64,000 nt of DNA from Lucinisca nassula. Lineage: Eukaryota; Mollusca; Bivalvia; Lucinida; Lucinidae. The notes beneath the pieces were generated by a model, which saw only the letters and a list, made by a program, of their open reading frames with translations, did no database searches and had not been told where the DNA came from. The stretch is from the NCBI GenBank assembly GCA_963580285.1, contig OY757019.1, positions 65,926,587 to 65,990,586 of the forward strand. Reading direction: 5' to 3'. Below, one piece after another: positions 11,908-23,148 of this stretch. Position numbers and translations under genes: made by a program. Within the stretch, counting starts at the first letter, position 1, and each line of letters begins with the position of its first letter.

Positions 11908-12420
11908 TCGGCCCCAGCCCATCGGGGCTTGAAGAAAAAGATGGGCTGCATGATGCTTCCACGCAGACCTGAAACCGACCGTACACGAGCCTGCCCAGGC
12001 AAAGCTTATAAACATGTTCTATAAAAGGGATATCCTTTGGAAGCAAGGAATACACCACTGAACTTGAAAATATGAAGTGTACATGTTTTCTGGGCCAGAC
12101 TAGCTCGTTTCGGCTAATTAGGAATAATCAGTGACCCTTAAATATTTTCAGAACTCCACAATGGAATCGATGATCCCAAAGGACAAGAAAATATACTACA
12201 CTATGATGTAGGGCAGGGAGACTTTTTACGGCCGATACGCATTCCCAGATACCAGCTGTAGTGACGTTTGATAAACCCTATTGGTTTCATTGGGCGACAT
12301 GGCTTGAGATGTCATTTCATCTCAGTGTCGGGTAAAAGTCCCACAAAATTGGAAGCAACGTCTCCAAAATGACCTATACAGTGTTGAAGGGGACGTTAAA
12401 CCTCAAATCCACCAACCAAC
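11908..12420 (+). mobile_element. SINE A interrupted by a satellite-related insertion
   Basis: The SINE 5' part (11908-12013) and 3' part (12271-12420) are separated by 257 bp flanked by a 6-base direct repeat, ATAAAC (12008-12013 and 12271-12276). The SINE's own middle ('gcgagtcggaccgtccatg') is missing. Confidence 0.7.
12014..12270 (-). repeat. Diverged, rearranged monomer related to the 1-2020 satellite
   Basis: In reverse orientation it matches the satellite in blocks: 'cgtttcggctaatta' with 'aatcagtgaccc', then 'cactatgatgta', 'ttttacggccg' and 'accagctgtagtga'. The block order fits a rotated monomer of the tandem unit. Confidence 0.65.
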
Positions 12421-12689
12421 CAACCGTCCATCCTTTCAATGAAAAATAAATTCAGTTTATTTGCAACATAGATACTACAGCATGACTGATTCTATAGCTA
12501 CATGAATGCACAATTATACAATTGCCTGCACATAGACGAAATGACAGTAGGCAAGACCACGATCCCCTCCCCACATCGTCGACAGTCAAGGTTTTGGTAC
12601 ATACGAACGTACGCCCATGTACGTACGTCCTTCCGCACGAAGTGTACGTACGTGATCCTGTAACCTCAGCTTAAGGCATTGTACCAGGA

Positions 12690-13200
12690 AGAACCTAAAA
12701 TTTTAAGAGCTCATATTTTCCAGACTATATGATGGAATGGTGATGGTTTGTATAGGTCAAAAGGTTTATTCAGCAATACACTTACCCTTACCTATGACCT
12801 CTAGGTCAAGTTATGGACTTAGAAAACTTTAAATGTTGAAATTATTTTTAATATCATATAATGGATTTGGTTCATATTTGGTACGATGATAGATATATAA
12901 GTTTTATTCAGCATACCCGCGCCACTGCCCATGGCCTCAAGGTCAAGGTCACAGACTCATAATTTTCAGCATAATCGCGCCAATGCCCATGACCTCAAGC
13001 TCAAGGTCACAGACTAAGAATTTTAGTGTCAACGTTTTTTAATAAGAACTCACACTTCCCAACCCATTTAATGGATTTAGTTCGTATTTGATATGACGAA
13101 AGATACAGGTCGTTTCTCTGGCTACTCCGTTTAGTTATCGCATGAATCTGATTAATGATCGGCTCGAAATAAACGAAATAATATTGAAAGGGCAGGAAAA
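12690..13200. repeat. Degenerate repeats around GACCTCAAGGTCAAGGTC
   Basis: 'gacctcaagctcaaggtcac' and 'tggcctcaaggtcaaggtca' recur about 70 bases apart, with 'atggatttagttcgtatttg'-like units between 12860 and 13260. At 13140-13200 is a reversed piece of family I (full copy near 22365-22545). No coding content. Confidence 0.55.
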
Positions 13201-13356
13201 CCAAAACTCAAGGTCAATGTCACATTTGGTACTTTATTTTTTATGGATTTTGTTCATATCTGGTATGATGATACACACTTATTTCCAATATTTAAACGCC
13301 ATTACCCACAGCTACGCCGATGTTCTGAAGGACAGTTTTCCAGCCGAACAATACTG

Positions 13357-13392
<36 letters not shown>

Positions 13393-13767
13393 AACATGCT
13401 TTTGTCTTGGTGAGGATGGGCCATGGGCGGGGGCATATGTGTCGTATTGACAATTCTAGTTTGCTGTGTTAATTTTAGGTACACCGAGTCTTCATTTTAA
13501 TCAAAAGTCTAATCGCAGATTGTGGGTAATCGTTAGAAACTTCCTGAACACGTTGAGATTAAACATATTTTATTGCATGAAACACAATGGGATTGGATAC
13601 AAGTTATACAACATTAGTAAATCCTCTCCCTAAACATTAACAGATAATAGCACATATGGTACAACGGTGTGACAGGAATGTTTTGAAAATAATAAAAATG
13701 AGATACAAAACCAACAGTAAGACAAGTGGTAACGGCACAAAAACCTATGTAAACATATGGATGTGAT

Positions 13768-16700
13768 TCATTTAAATCTTCCCGTTTCCTTTACAAATTG
13801 TAGCACAGACTTACGTATTTGACGATTTGTTTCTGGATTTAAGAATTCATTACCATTAATAAGCAATTCAATGTTGATATCCACCTGGGGTAGCGACGTT
13901 ATTAATCGGTTTCTGGGAATCAGGTACAATGGACAGTTAAGAAAGTAATGATAAGCATTTTCAATGTTTGGTCCACAGGTACAAAATGGACTCGGGACAA
14001 TATTAACTCGGTTTAGATCGGCATTTAAGCTGCTGCAGTTGTGTTTGATTCGTACTAGGGATATTTCGTGGGTTCTTTGTCCGACAAAAACGTAGCTTGT
14101 GGGTTTTTCTTGTATGGTTTTTATTTTCCGTTTAAACTCCATCAGCGAAGATGAATTTCTTGTTTCTAGGTCTAGACCATTCCATAGTCGTAAAGTGGAT
14201 GGAAAGAAGGAATTTTCAAATGAACATAATCGAGAAAAGGGGACATCGAAGTTTTGATTATTTCTTAACTGGTATGGTGTTTGTTCATTTACTCGATTAG
14301 GCATGAGATTAATGAGATAACTTGGAGCCTCATGATTTACTATTTTGTACATTAATGTAAGTTTCTTATTTACTCTTCTCACTGATAAGGTTTCCCATCC
14401 AGTTTCTGCGTAAAGTGAGTTAAGAGAAGCAAAAATTGGTAGGCCGGTAACTATTCTGGCTGCATTTAATTGGACCTGTTCCAGTCTATTTGCATCCGTT
14501 TTGGTACAGCCATCCCAAACTTCACTGGCATACTCTAAAAGCGGCCGTATGTACGAGCAATATAGGGTATTAAGAGTGTCTTTAGAAAAACGATATTTAA
14601 TTTTCCTTAAAAATGATACTTGCTTAGATGCTGATTCTATTATTATGTCGATGTGTTTGGACCATTTATTTGTTGACGATAGGTTTACTCCTAAGTGTTT
14701 ATGAATTTCAACAATTTTCAAGATTGTGCCATCCATGGTCAATTCAAAGTTATCATCATGGAAAATGTTCGAAATTAACATGACTTCTGTTTTAAGCGGG
14801 TTGAAGAGTATCTGCCATTTCTTTGCCCACTCACTAAGTTTGCGTAAATCTTCATTCAATACAATTTCGATCTGCTGTAGGTTTGCGGACGAGTAACTCA
14901 AGGAAGTATCATCTGCAAACAGTCTGGCTAAGCCATTTAAATCATCTGAAATGTCATTAATATAAATTAAAAATAACAGTGGACCGAGTACGGATCCTTG
15001 CGGGACACCTGCCGATAAAAGTTTCTCAGATGAACATATTTCATTAACTAAAACTTTTTGTCGTCTGTTGTTTAGATAATCTTCAAACCAGTGTAACATG
15101 TGCCCATCAATTCCATAACTTTCCAATTTCAGTAATAAACCTCGGTGCCAGACCCGATCGAACGCTTTAGAAATATCGCAAAAAATTTGGCAATTGGTTT
15201 CATATTTTTATAGCGCTAAACATGTTTGGTGAGTCAGTTCAATCAGGTGATGTACAGTAGAGTGACCGGGTAGAAATCCTGACTGGTATTGATATATAAG
15301 TGAATGAGTGATAAGGTGATTATATACATATTTAAATACAACTCTTTCGAATGCTTTACCAACGCAGCTTACAAGTGATATTGGTCTATAATTGCTCACA
15401 ACCGACCGATCTCCTTTTTTAAAAATGGGCATGACATGTGCAAGTTTCCATAAAGCTGGAAACGATTTTGAACGAAGTGATATATTAAATAGTTTGCATA
15501 AAGGTACTGCAATTGTTTTAGATGTATATTTTAGCATACGGTGACTGATGCCGTCAGGGCCCGATGCTTTATTTAGCTTAAGACTACTTAAAACATCTAT
15601 AATTTCGGACGTGTTAATAGTTATGCTAGTTAGACTTGAGTCTGTTCTTTTATTAAAATCTGGGAGTTCGATATTTGAGTCGTCAAGCGAAGATATTGTG
15701 CAAAAATAATCGTTGAGTAAAGTAGCCTTTTCATCATCAGTAAATGCAAAAATATCATTCGAGTTGTGTAATGGAGGAAGAGTACTAGTTTTTGGTTGTT
15801 TATCTACTAATCTGCCCATAAGCTGCCAAAATGTTTTACTACCACAATTTTTGTTTAATATCATATCTTCGTAATTGTTCATATAATTTTCCTTAGCATA
15901 CTTCTTCATATTATTAACCTTATTTCTTTGTTTCTTGTAGCAATCCTTGTCTCTTGTATTGCTTGACTTTAATGCTTTTTGGCGCAATCTGTCTCTTACT
16001 CGTATATTGTATCTGAGTTCTGACGTGAACCATGGTTTATCTGTCGGTCGGATTAAAACTTTTTTACGTGGGATACATGATTTACATAAATTGATGTATG
16101 TTTCGGTAAAATTAAAACATGCTTCGTCAACAGTAGTTTCATGGTTAATTATATTATCCCAATTAAACTGAATAATTTTATGGTTTAATTGTTCAAAATC
16201 AGCATTCTTATAGTTCCATATATTTCTGTAATAGGGGCGGCCAAAGGATAGTTCGGTTTTAATACTAACATACGTAGCCTTATGATCACTGATATTGTGA
16301 TCGACATCAAATGTGCCAGAATCGAGTATCTGACATCCGTCACTTACGATGATAGGATCAATTAAAGTTCTGGAATTACCTACAATTCGAGTCGGTTCCT
16401 TGATTATGTTACTAAGATTGTAGATTGTTAAGCAGTCATGCAGTTCATGGTTTGTAAGGTTTATAAAATCTATATTTAAGTCGCCCAATAGAATGACGTT
16501 TGGAGTATAATCTAATGCTTGTTCAATGGAAGGTTGTATTTCGTTTATGAAAACAGACTGCGAGACACTGAAATCGCTGCGATAAAAACAGCAAATAAGT
16601 AAAATTTGGGATTTTAATTTCACTTCAGTCCAAATGATTTCTAAACGTTGGTTTTCTAAGTCGGGGCGTCGTTTGTAACTCAACATACTTGATAAATAAA

Positions 16701-17157
16701 TCATGACACCACCACCATTATGCGTTCTGTCTCTCCTAACAGGCACATCAAAACCATCTAACTGCAGTGAGCTAGTGTCAACAGAATCGTCCAAATGTGT
16801 TTCAGAGAAACATAAAATTTGGTATGAGTCAGACAAATTAGAGATATAATTTATTTTGTTACGTATGCTCCGAGTATTAAGATGCATGATGTCTAATGTG
16901 CATATTATACTGGTACTGTTCGGGCCTGGGTTTGGGTGTACATCCATACAAATCATCAGCAAAATTATTTTATAAAATGTAAACTTGTCGTTTTTTAAAT
17001 AACAGCCTAATAACAATATGGCAAATATACCCAGAGTACAGTAAAAATGAAAACGAAGGTTAAAATTATTCGCCTTCTTAGGTAAATTCAATGATTTGTG
17101 GGAAGAAGTATAGAATATCCCAATAGCTGCCCTGTAAGTTTCAATGTCAATCCCCAT
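13768..17157 (-). pseudogene. LINE polyprotein, APE endonuclease plus reverse transcriptase, one nonsense codon
   Basis: The frame runs 1130 codons from the ATG at 17157 and is broken only by a TAA at 15208-15210, after codon 649. Upstream and downstream parts are in the same frame, so this is a point nonsense change, not a frameshift. In order: an N-terminal hydrophobic segment (about residues 36-70); a 2A-like DVHPNPGP (72-79); an APE endonuclease (about 85-300) with LNTRSIRNK, SETHLDDS, GDLNID and SDHKATYV; then a reverse transcriptase with GPDGIS, SNYRPISLVS, GVPQGSVLGPLLF and the catalytic FADDT. The C-terminus has a Cys-Cys-His-Cys knuckle (CTCG...HYFLNC). The endonuclease and catalytic motifs are preserved, so the copy is fairly young. 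Confidence 0.88.
16921..16944 (-). other. 2A-like ribosome-skipping motif in the LINE ORF
   Basis: Residues 72-79 read DVHPNPGP, directly upstream of the endonuclease and after a hydrophobic stretch. The family consensus is D(V/I)ExNPGP, with the break between G and P. Here His replaces the usual Glu. Such motifs are known in APE-type LINEs of echinoderms and molluscs. Activity is not shown by the sequence. Confidence 0.7.
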
Positions 17158-17344
17158 TCGGAGAGATAGTGTACAAAGATTTTAGTAAATAGGGCAGCTT
17201 GGCTGAACACAAGGGTATTTGATGATTAAACATTAATATGTAAATACTAGGTTTGAGTACCGTTACCATGAATACATAAAAGAATGAAAAATAAAGAGAA
17301 TAACAAAACAACAAATACATGTACAATGACAAGTAAAAGTCCAT

Positions 17345-20300
17345 ATCGTTGGTTAGTAAGTTGGTACATCATGAGTATCAGAAATCTATATATGTTTAAA
17401 TTTGATCAAACTTATAACCTTAAAATGGCAGCAAGAAATGAGGTTTTTAAGCAGGAGTTTGAGATCAGCTAGAGTTGAATGTAGTGTTGAAATGATGACC
17501 AAAGCAGGCCCAACACCCATAACTTGGGCTTAGACATCAAGGATGCAAACAATGGACATATCTGTTATTTTCTGATCAGGATCCTCATTGTCTAGCGGTC
17601 ATCTGCTGAACAATGCACAAAGACTTAACGAATAAAATATGGTACAAAAGTTCATTTAAAATATCTAGAGGAAATAATAATAATAATAATAATAGTAACG
17701 AGAAAGAAAACATAAAGGTATAGGCAAACAGTGCACGCCAGGACCAGATGTCGCAATACGTGACATCTTATAATGATTTATAGTGCGCGCAAATTGACCT
17801 GATACTCGTGACCTCTATCAGCATAATTTAACACCCGACCGAACACACATATTCATCTTCGCAGTTTTCCGAAGAGGTCGAAATTGTCTTTATCATATCA
17901 GTCAGCGCATGACAAATCCTGCAGTTAGACCGGTGCTACCAGACCAGACTCAAATAAAGCTCGGCACCCGACCCCCCGCCAATGTCTCTCCTCATATACT
18001 GTAACCTATAGTATGCTCATGCGATCAGCGAAGACCCTGATCAGACTGCGCGAATGCGCAGGCTTATCTGAGTGTTCGCTGATCGCCCAAGCCCTCTTGT
18101 AGGCCTTGGCATGCACTTGGTCATTTAATACCACGAGGACAGCAAATGGATCGCGACCCACGAGCCGCCGAAGACTCAGGAGAAGCCTTCGCAACCCGAC
18201 GTATTCGGTCACAGCATTGAATAATTTATTCTTTGCATAAAGGTAAGTATTAGGTCAATTTGTTCGCACTAAACATTGTTGCTAACATTATAGAATGAAC
18301 AAAAGAAAAAAAGACATATTTAAACGGGTTTGGACAACATATGAGCCCGCGCATTACAAATTCTACGACCGGATTTATGTAACCAGTGAAGACCGAGACC
18401 GAGATCAACCGGTGCATACAATCAGTACCACCAGTTCCCATTGCTCCCGTGACAATCCGAAGTCCCCAGAAGACCCATGCGAACAGCAGAAACTCCGATC
18501 AGACCTTGCGGATGCCCAGGCCGGTCCGAGTCTTCGCTGGTCGCATAGGTCCAAGTGCAGGCTCCGTTTACTGCAGACGCACACAAAATATAAAAAAACG
18601 GGTTAGTGGAAGGTAAGTAACTTAATATACACTGGATTGATATACACTGAATAAGTTGTCTCCCTTGGTTAGTCGGCCCATTAATTCACTGAACTGTGAA
18701 ATTGCACGTGCTGCGTACAAGGTCGCTCTTATTTGTACGCGACTCAGTATTTTTATGAATGGTAATTTTAAGTGTTGCTAATATGTGACTATCACTATGC
18801 TATATATGGATTAAAAATTCTAGACTTGACAGTTGGGTAAGTTAAAGTCACCGGCACCGACCCGCCGATTTGCCCGATAAGCCAGCTGAATGTGCAAACC
18901 AGTCAAAACGAGACAGAGAGAGATATAACTCTCACTACCGCATGGAGACTGTATGCCTGTTTGAGAAATGAAAAAAAAAAAAAAAGTCCGGGATGCTTGT
19001 CCTACACCTGCTCCGATCCAGGACACACACAACACGCTCATCGGGCAAAACAACGGGCCAGGATCCCACCGATAAGGAAGATAAAGCGTGCAGTCATTTG
19101 TGAGATCACAATTGACACAGAAAGGTCACCAACACCCAGACGGGGCTCATTGGTTAAGCTATGTAAACAGGGTAGACCAACATTAACTCGCATTAAAACT
19201 AAACGAGACAATTTTGTCGCAGTTCGGTACTGTTTTCCAGCCCACACTCAGAGGCACTTGACTCACTAGTACTCAGTAAAATTCCTTTATTAAGACCATC
19301 ATTGAGACCGCTCAAAAGTGGTCTTTAGGCCACCTTGGAACACTCCCAGAGGTAGTCACTGACCAAAAGACGCTTCTTCCAGAATTAAAAAATAATAAAA
19401 AAGAAGAAGAAAATTTCTGCACACTTCCCTTGCGAAAACACGCCTATAGGGTTTGTACCCCCCTTGAACTCCACCTTAGTATTTGTCAAACTGAGTTTCA
19501 CAGCGGTATGGACTATTTGTCTCATTCCCGTCAAAAGACACCGACGGTGGCCACCCGCTAGAACCGCCTCACTGAGGCTCTAGCGAGTACCCACAGTCAA
19601 TGTCTCGGGGCCAAATAGAAAAACTATCTGGATTTTTTTAGAAAAAAAAATCCAGCTTTTAATCGTAATCTTTTGGATTGGCGTTTTCAATAACTACATT
19701 TTACTACATCGTGTCTATTGGAAACAGAGTAATGATTTGGTCCAGACATGCGGGTCGTCAGAGTAAAGGATTAATGCACAGCATTGGCACAGCATTGGCA
19801 ATGTAATAAATCATTTGATTTGTTTTCTCCAAAAAGGAGAGTAATACATGTAATGGTAAAATTGGAAACAATACATACATGTGAAAATAGAAGAACAGTA
19901 GAGAGCACAGGCATGAAGTATAAAACACGATCTTGATCGAACATGTGAATTTTGTAGATATGGTAACCGAGCATTCTCATTCCATCCATCCTTACCGAAA
20001 CGAAACATAAGAATGGGGGAGGTAGAGAATTACGGTACCATATATAAATGCATATATTGTGTATTTTTATATGTATGTGCAATAAAAATCATTGACTCTG
20101 ACAACTCGCAGTTCAGACCAATTCGCTTAACCCAGCGGCCCAACGTCGATGCGACGTATTAAATTAGAAATCCGGACCAAATATCAGCTGAGCCGAGGAC
20201 TTATTAATTGCAACAGTGTGGACTCAGTCGAGTCTGTGCATCCGCACGGACTCGCCAAAGGCCACAGAAGCCAGGAAAATGTATATTTTGATACGGAAAT

Positions 20301-20374
20301 CAGCACGACCTTGCATCCAGGCATGTACTTTTGGAAAGATGAATAGTTCCCCTATCGCATGACTCAGCACAACC
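17345..20374. other. Gene-free stretch with decayed hairpin repeats
   Basis: At 18010-18090 and 18400-18560 there are 'gatcagactgcgcgaatgcg' and 'tccgatcagaccttgcggat' motifs of palindromic family F (clear hairpin copy at 50470-50580). At 19540-19700 is a family B copy ('ctagaaccgcctcactgagg', 'ctctagcgagtacccac'). Open frames up to 125 codons lack recognisable domains. No host gene is supported. Confidence 0.5.
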
Positions 20375-20910
20375 GTAGCCAGCAAACACGTGACGACGGA
20401 TCAACGTTGGAAGTCGCGACGTCGACGACCAAAAACAACGTTAATACAACGTTGCAACTTCGACGTCAGCTCGAAGTCAGAATGCGACGCCGCACAGACG
20501 CCACATTTTTGTTTAGATTGCGACCTGAATGACCAAACTGCAACGTCGCTACAACTCACAGCCAGCCTCTGGAGATGTTGTATCAAATCTGCATGCTGAG
20601 TGGGTTTTAACGATACTAATTTGCAATTAGTTGTTCGTAATCCGCCGTTGTACTGACATCAGAATTCGACGTCCATATGACGTCTATTTATGACGTTGGT
20701 TCCTAAGTCCCCGTCAATGTACATATATTTTAGGCCATTTTGGAGACGCTGCTCCCGATTTTGTGGGGCTTTTACCCGGCATTGAGATGGAGTGACATTA
20801 TAAACCCTACCTACCAAAGAAACCGCTAGGGTTTAAGGAGCGGGCCACTCGCACCACTTTTCTTAGGCAGGCTTTTACATTCTAACCGGTTAACCAGTAA
20901 TCAAGAGGCG
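20375..20910. repeat. ACGTTG-rich repeat followed by reversed SINE A
   Basis: 20375-20700 is packed with 'caacgtt', 'gacgtc' and 'acgtcg' motifs. 20705-20910 is a diverged SINE A on - ('cattttggagacgctgctcc', 'cttttacccggcattgagat'). Confidence 0.65.
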
Positions 20911-21303
20911 CTTCTAACGAGTACCCTCAATCTCTAAAAAAACAACTAAGAAAACCCCCACCCCAAACCCAAACTAAAGATTATAACAAAGGGGTCAGTT
21001 TCGAGGGTCTTCATTGCATGGGCTTATATAACTAATGGGCGTGATCTGCGAATGTAAGCGAAATGGAATATTACGTACCACCTTTTTTACAATGTTACTC
21101 AAGAGCTTTAACCTATGCTGCCCGTATGGTCGTGACATGTCCAAAGTTTAAGACGAAAATTTCAATGTGCGATGTCTAAATATTCATCTCAGAATTTCGA
21201 CAAAATGTGCGAACATCGCAGATCTTTAACATTTGATGAAACAGGATTTTTGTCGTAAGAACTTCGTACGATCTTTTTAAGACGAAAATACGTCGCAAAT
21301 GCT

Positions 21304-21322
21304 TTGATGAAACTGGCCCCTG
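21304..21322 (-). repeat. Inverted GGGGCCAGTTTCATCAAA terminus
   Basis: Reverse complement of the terminus at 11111. A second related 'tttgatgaaaca' lies at 21232-21243, mirroring the doubled motif on the left. Confidence 0.5.
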
Positions 21323-21691
21323 GTCTGTTTAATAGTTTGCATTACGAAAACATGCTTATTCAAATACTGGAAAATTCTACCACCAAATAAAAAAAAATCA
21401 AAAATGTTCTGATCAAAGATTCTTATATTTTTCATATTTCTGTTCAGGTGCTCGTTGGAAACGGTCCGTCCACCTACACAAGCACCACTTCATTCATTCA
21501 TTCATTCATTCATTCATTTCCGTTTGTCCAGCTACCAATACTCTGCATTCATTCATTAACTTATCTATCTCCGTATATTAAAATGCCGTCCGTTCATCCG
21601 TACGTCCGTCCATCTACCAACGCACAATTTATTTATTCATCCATCTGTCCATTTACTCATCCATTCCGTTTGTCACTCCCTTAAAATATAA

Positions 21692-21822
21692 TTGCGGCGA
21701 AACGACCCACGGGCGAAACGACTCACCAGGTAAGGGCGAAACGACCCACCCCCAAAATCAGGGCGAAACGACTCAGGGCGAAACGACCCGGCGAAACGAC
21801 CCACGGGCGAAACGACCCGGAA
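21692..21822 (-). repeat. GGGCGAAACGAC minisatellite, inverted relative to 9065-9210
   Basis: Seven or eight units of GGCGAAACGAC(C/T)CA spaced about 15-25 bp. Just upstream (21480-21670) is a (CATT)n and TCCATC low-complexity block. Downstream to 22050 nothing is recognised. Confidence 0.88.
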
Positions 21823-22057
21823 CCATCTGCCGAATACAGGCGGACGTTTACGGGAAAGTACGAAAGAACGACCACAGCGCCACTGAACGAGAATAATGAG
21901 AACTAGAAGAAGCAGAAGCGGAATTTCAAGTTGCAAAATAGGACGAGGATCAGAAAGATAACTACACGAATTCCAAAATCAGTCTACAAAAATGAATATC
22001 ATAATTGCAGTGTTGCACAATTGTAACTGAATATAGCATGACAGAATATCCAAATTG

Positions 22058-22203
22058 CAAATGCCAGTGACATGATATTAAATTGCAATCTCAATGTTGC
22101 ATAATTGAGTTTTTACCTAAATCCTGTTCCAAATGCCACTGACATGATATTAAATTTCAATCTCAATGTTGCATAATTGAGTTTTTACCTAAATCCTGTT
22201 CCA
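22058..22203 (+). repeat. 72-bp tandem duplication
   Basis: Two nearly identical 72-bp units beginning 'caaatgcca(g/c)tgacatga', at 22058 and 22130. Confidence 0.85.
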
Positions 22204-22364
22204 TAGGTAAGGCTTGCACATATATTGTGTTTATATATATAAACAACACAATATACCAGAACGGGTGTGCCCTGTAAATTAAACTACGTATAGTGGTTAA
22301 AACCACTGGTAGATCCGTGGTGAAGCAGCAACTCTACTTACTCGATTGTATATTGTGTTGTCCG

Positions 22365-22545
22365 TACTTTATTTTTTTTTGGTTTGGGTTTTACGGCCCT
22401 TTCAAGATTATTTCACTCATATCGAGCCGATCGTTAATCAGAGGTGGGCGAAAACCGTAGTACCCGGAGAAAAACCACCTGACCTTCCGTTGCAGAACTT
22501 GGCGTCTCACACGTGGCTCGACCGAGGCTCGAACTTGTCCGTACT
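22365..22545 (+). mobile_element. Dispersed SINE-like repeat, family I
   Basis: Starts near 'ggttttacggccctttcaag' and runs through 'atcgagccgatcgttaatca' to 'tcacacgtggctcgaccg'. A reversed fragment lies at 13140-13200. Confidence 0.55.
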
Positions 22546-22644
22546 TTATGTACGTTGTACTTAACCGAGCAAGGTCGGGTTGGTACCGCCGTGAATATTG
22601 CACTACTAATATATATAGGACAGGGTTGGACCCTGTTTGTTTCC

Positions 22645-22972
22645 TACCGCCGTGAATATTGCTCTTTTTGATCACACATTTCCAAGAGGAAAGATGCGTG
22701 TGCGTTAGCCAAAGTTCATACTTCGACGCATTTTACCACACTCTTCTGCAAGAAAAATGTGTCTGCATCAGTCAAAGTCTCAACTTCGACTGGCATTCGC
22801 CTAGATACCGCCGTGAATATTGCTCTTTTTGATCACACATTTCCAAGAGGAAAGATGCGTGTGCGTTAGCCAAAGTTCATACTTCGACGCATTTTACCAC
22901 ACTCTTCTGCAAGAAAAATGTGTCTGCATCAGTCAAAGTCTCAACTTCGACTGGCATTCGCCTAGATACCGC
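22645..22972 (+). repeat. 161-bp tandem duplication
   Basis: Two essentially identical 161-bp units start 'taccgccgtgaatattgctc' at 22645 and 22806. A third start is cut off after 'taccgc' at 22967. An earlier 'taccgccgtgaatattgca' at 22588 suggests the unit was once longer. Confidence 0.9.
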
Positions 22973-23148
22973 TCCTCAAAGTGTTTTTTAGTAGCAAGTC
23001 GGTGTGTACACTCTTTGGTGTAAACAATATTTAATAACTTCTTTTGAATTACAAGAATACAACTACACGTTGTATGAAAAAAGTTCCACAGGATTTGAAA
23101 ACAAGCATAAATGCTTATACTAATCATCTCCTGCAATAAAGGAGCAGG

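Larger units (their letters stand above)
13553..17344 (-). mobile_element. CR1/L2-like non-LTR retrotransposon (LINE)
   Basis: A - strand element with one long ORF (17157 down to 13768) and a ~215-bp 3' UTR. The UTR carries a poly(A) signal, AATAAA, near 13570-13575 (reverse strand). The 3' boundary at about 13553 adjoins a family B fragment. I cannot see a poly(A) tail. The 5' boundary is uncertain: sequence upstream of the ATG shows no clear edge up to about 17344. Confidence 0.8.

Noticed and set aside
15127..15210. Frameshift between two LINE ORFs
   Set aside because: The two ORFs are in the same frame; only a single TAA separates them.
18295..18616. Overlapping ORFs of 76 and 103 codons
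   Set aside because: They coincide with family F hairpin-type repeats and share no recognisable protein motif.
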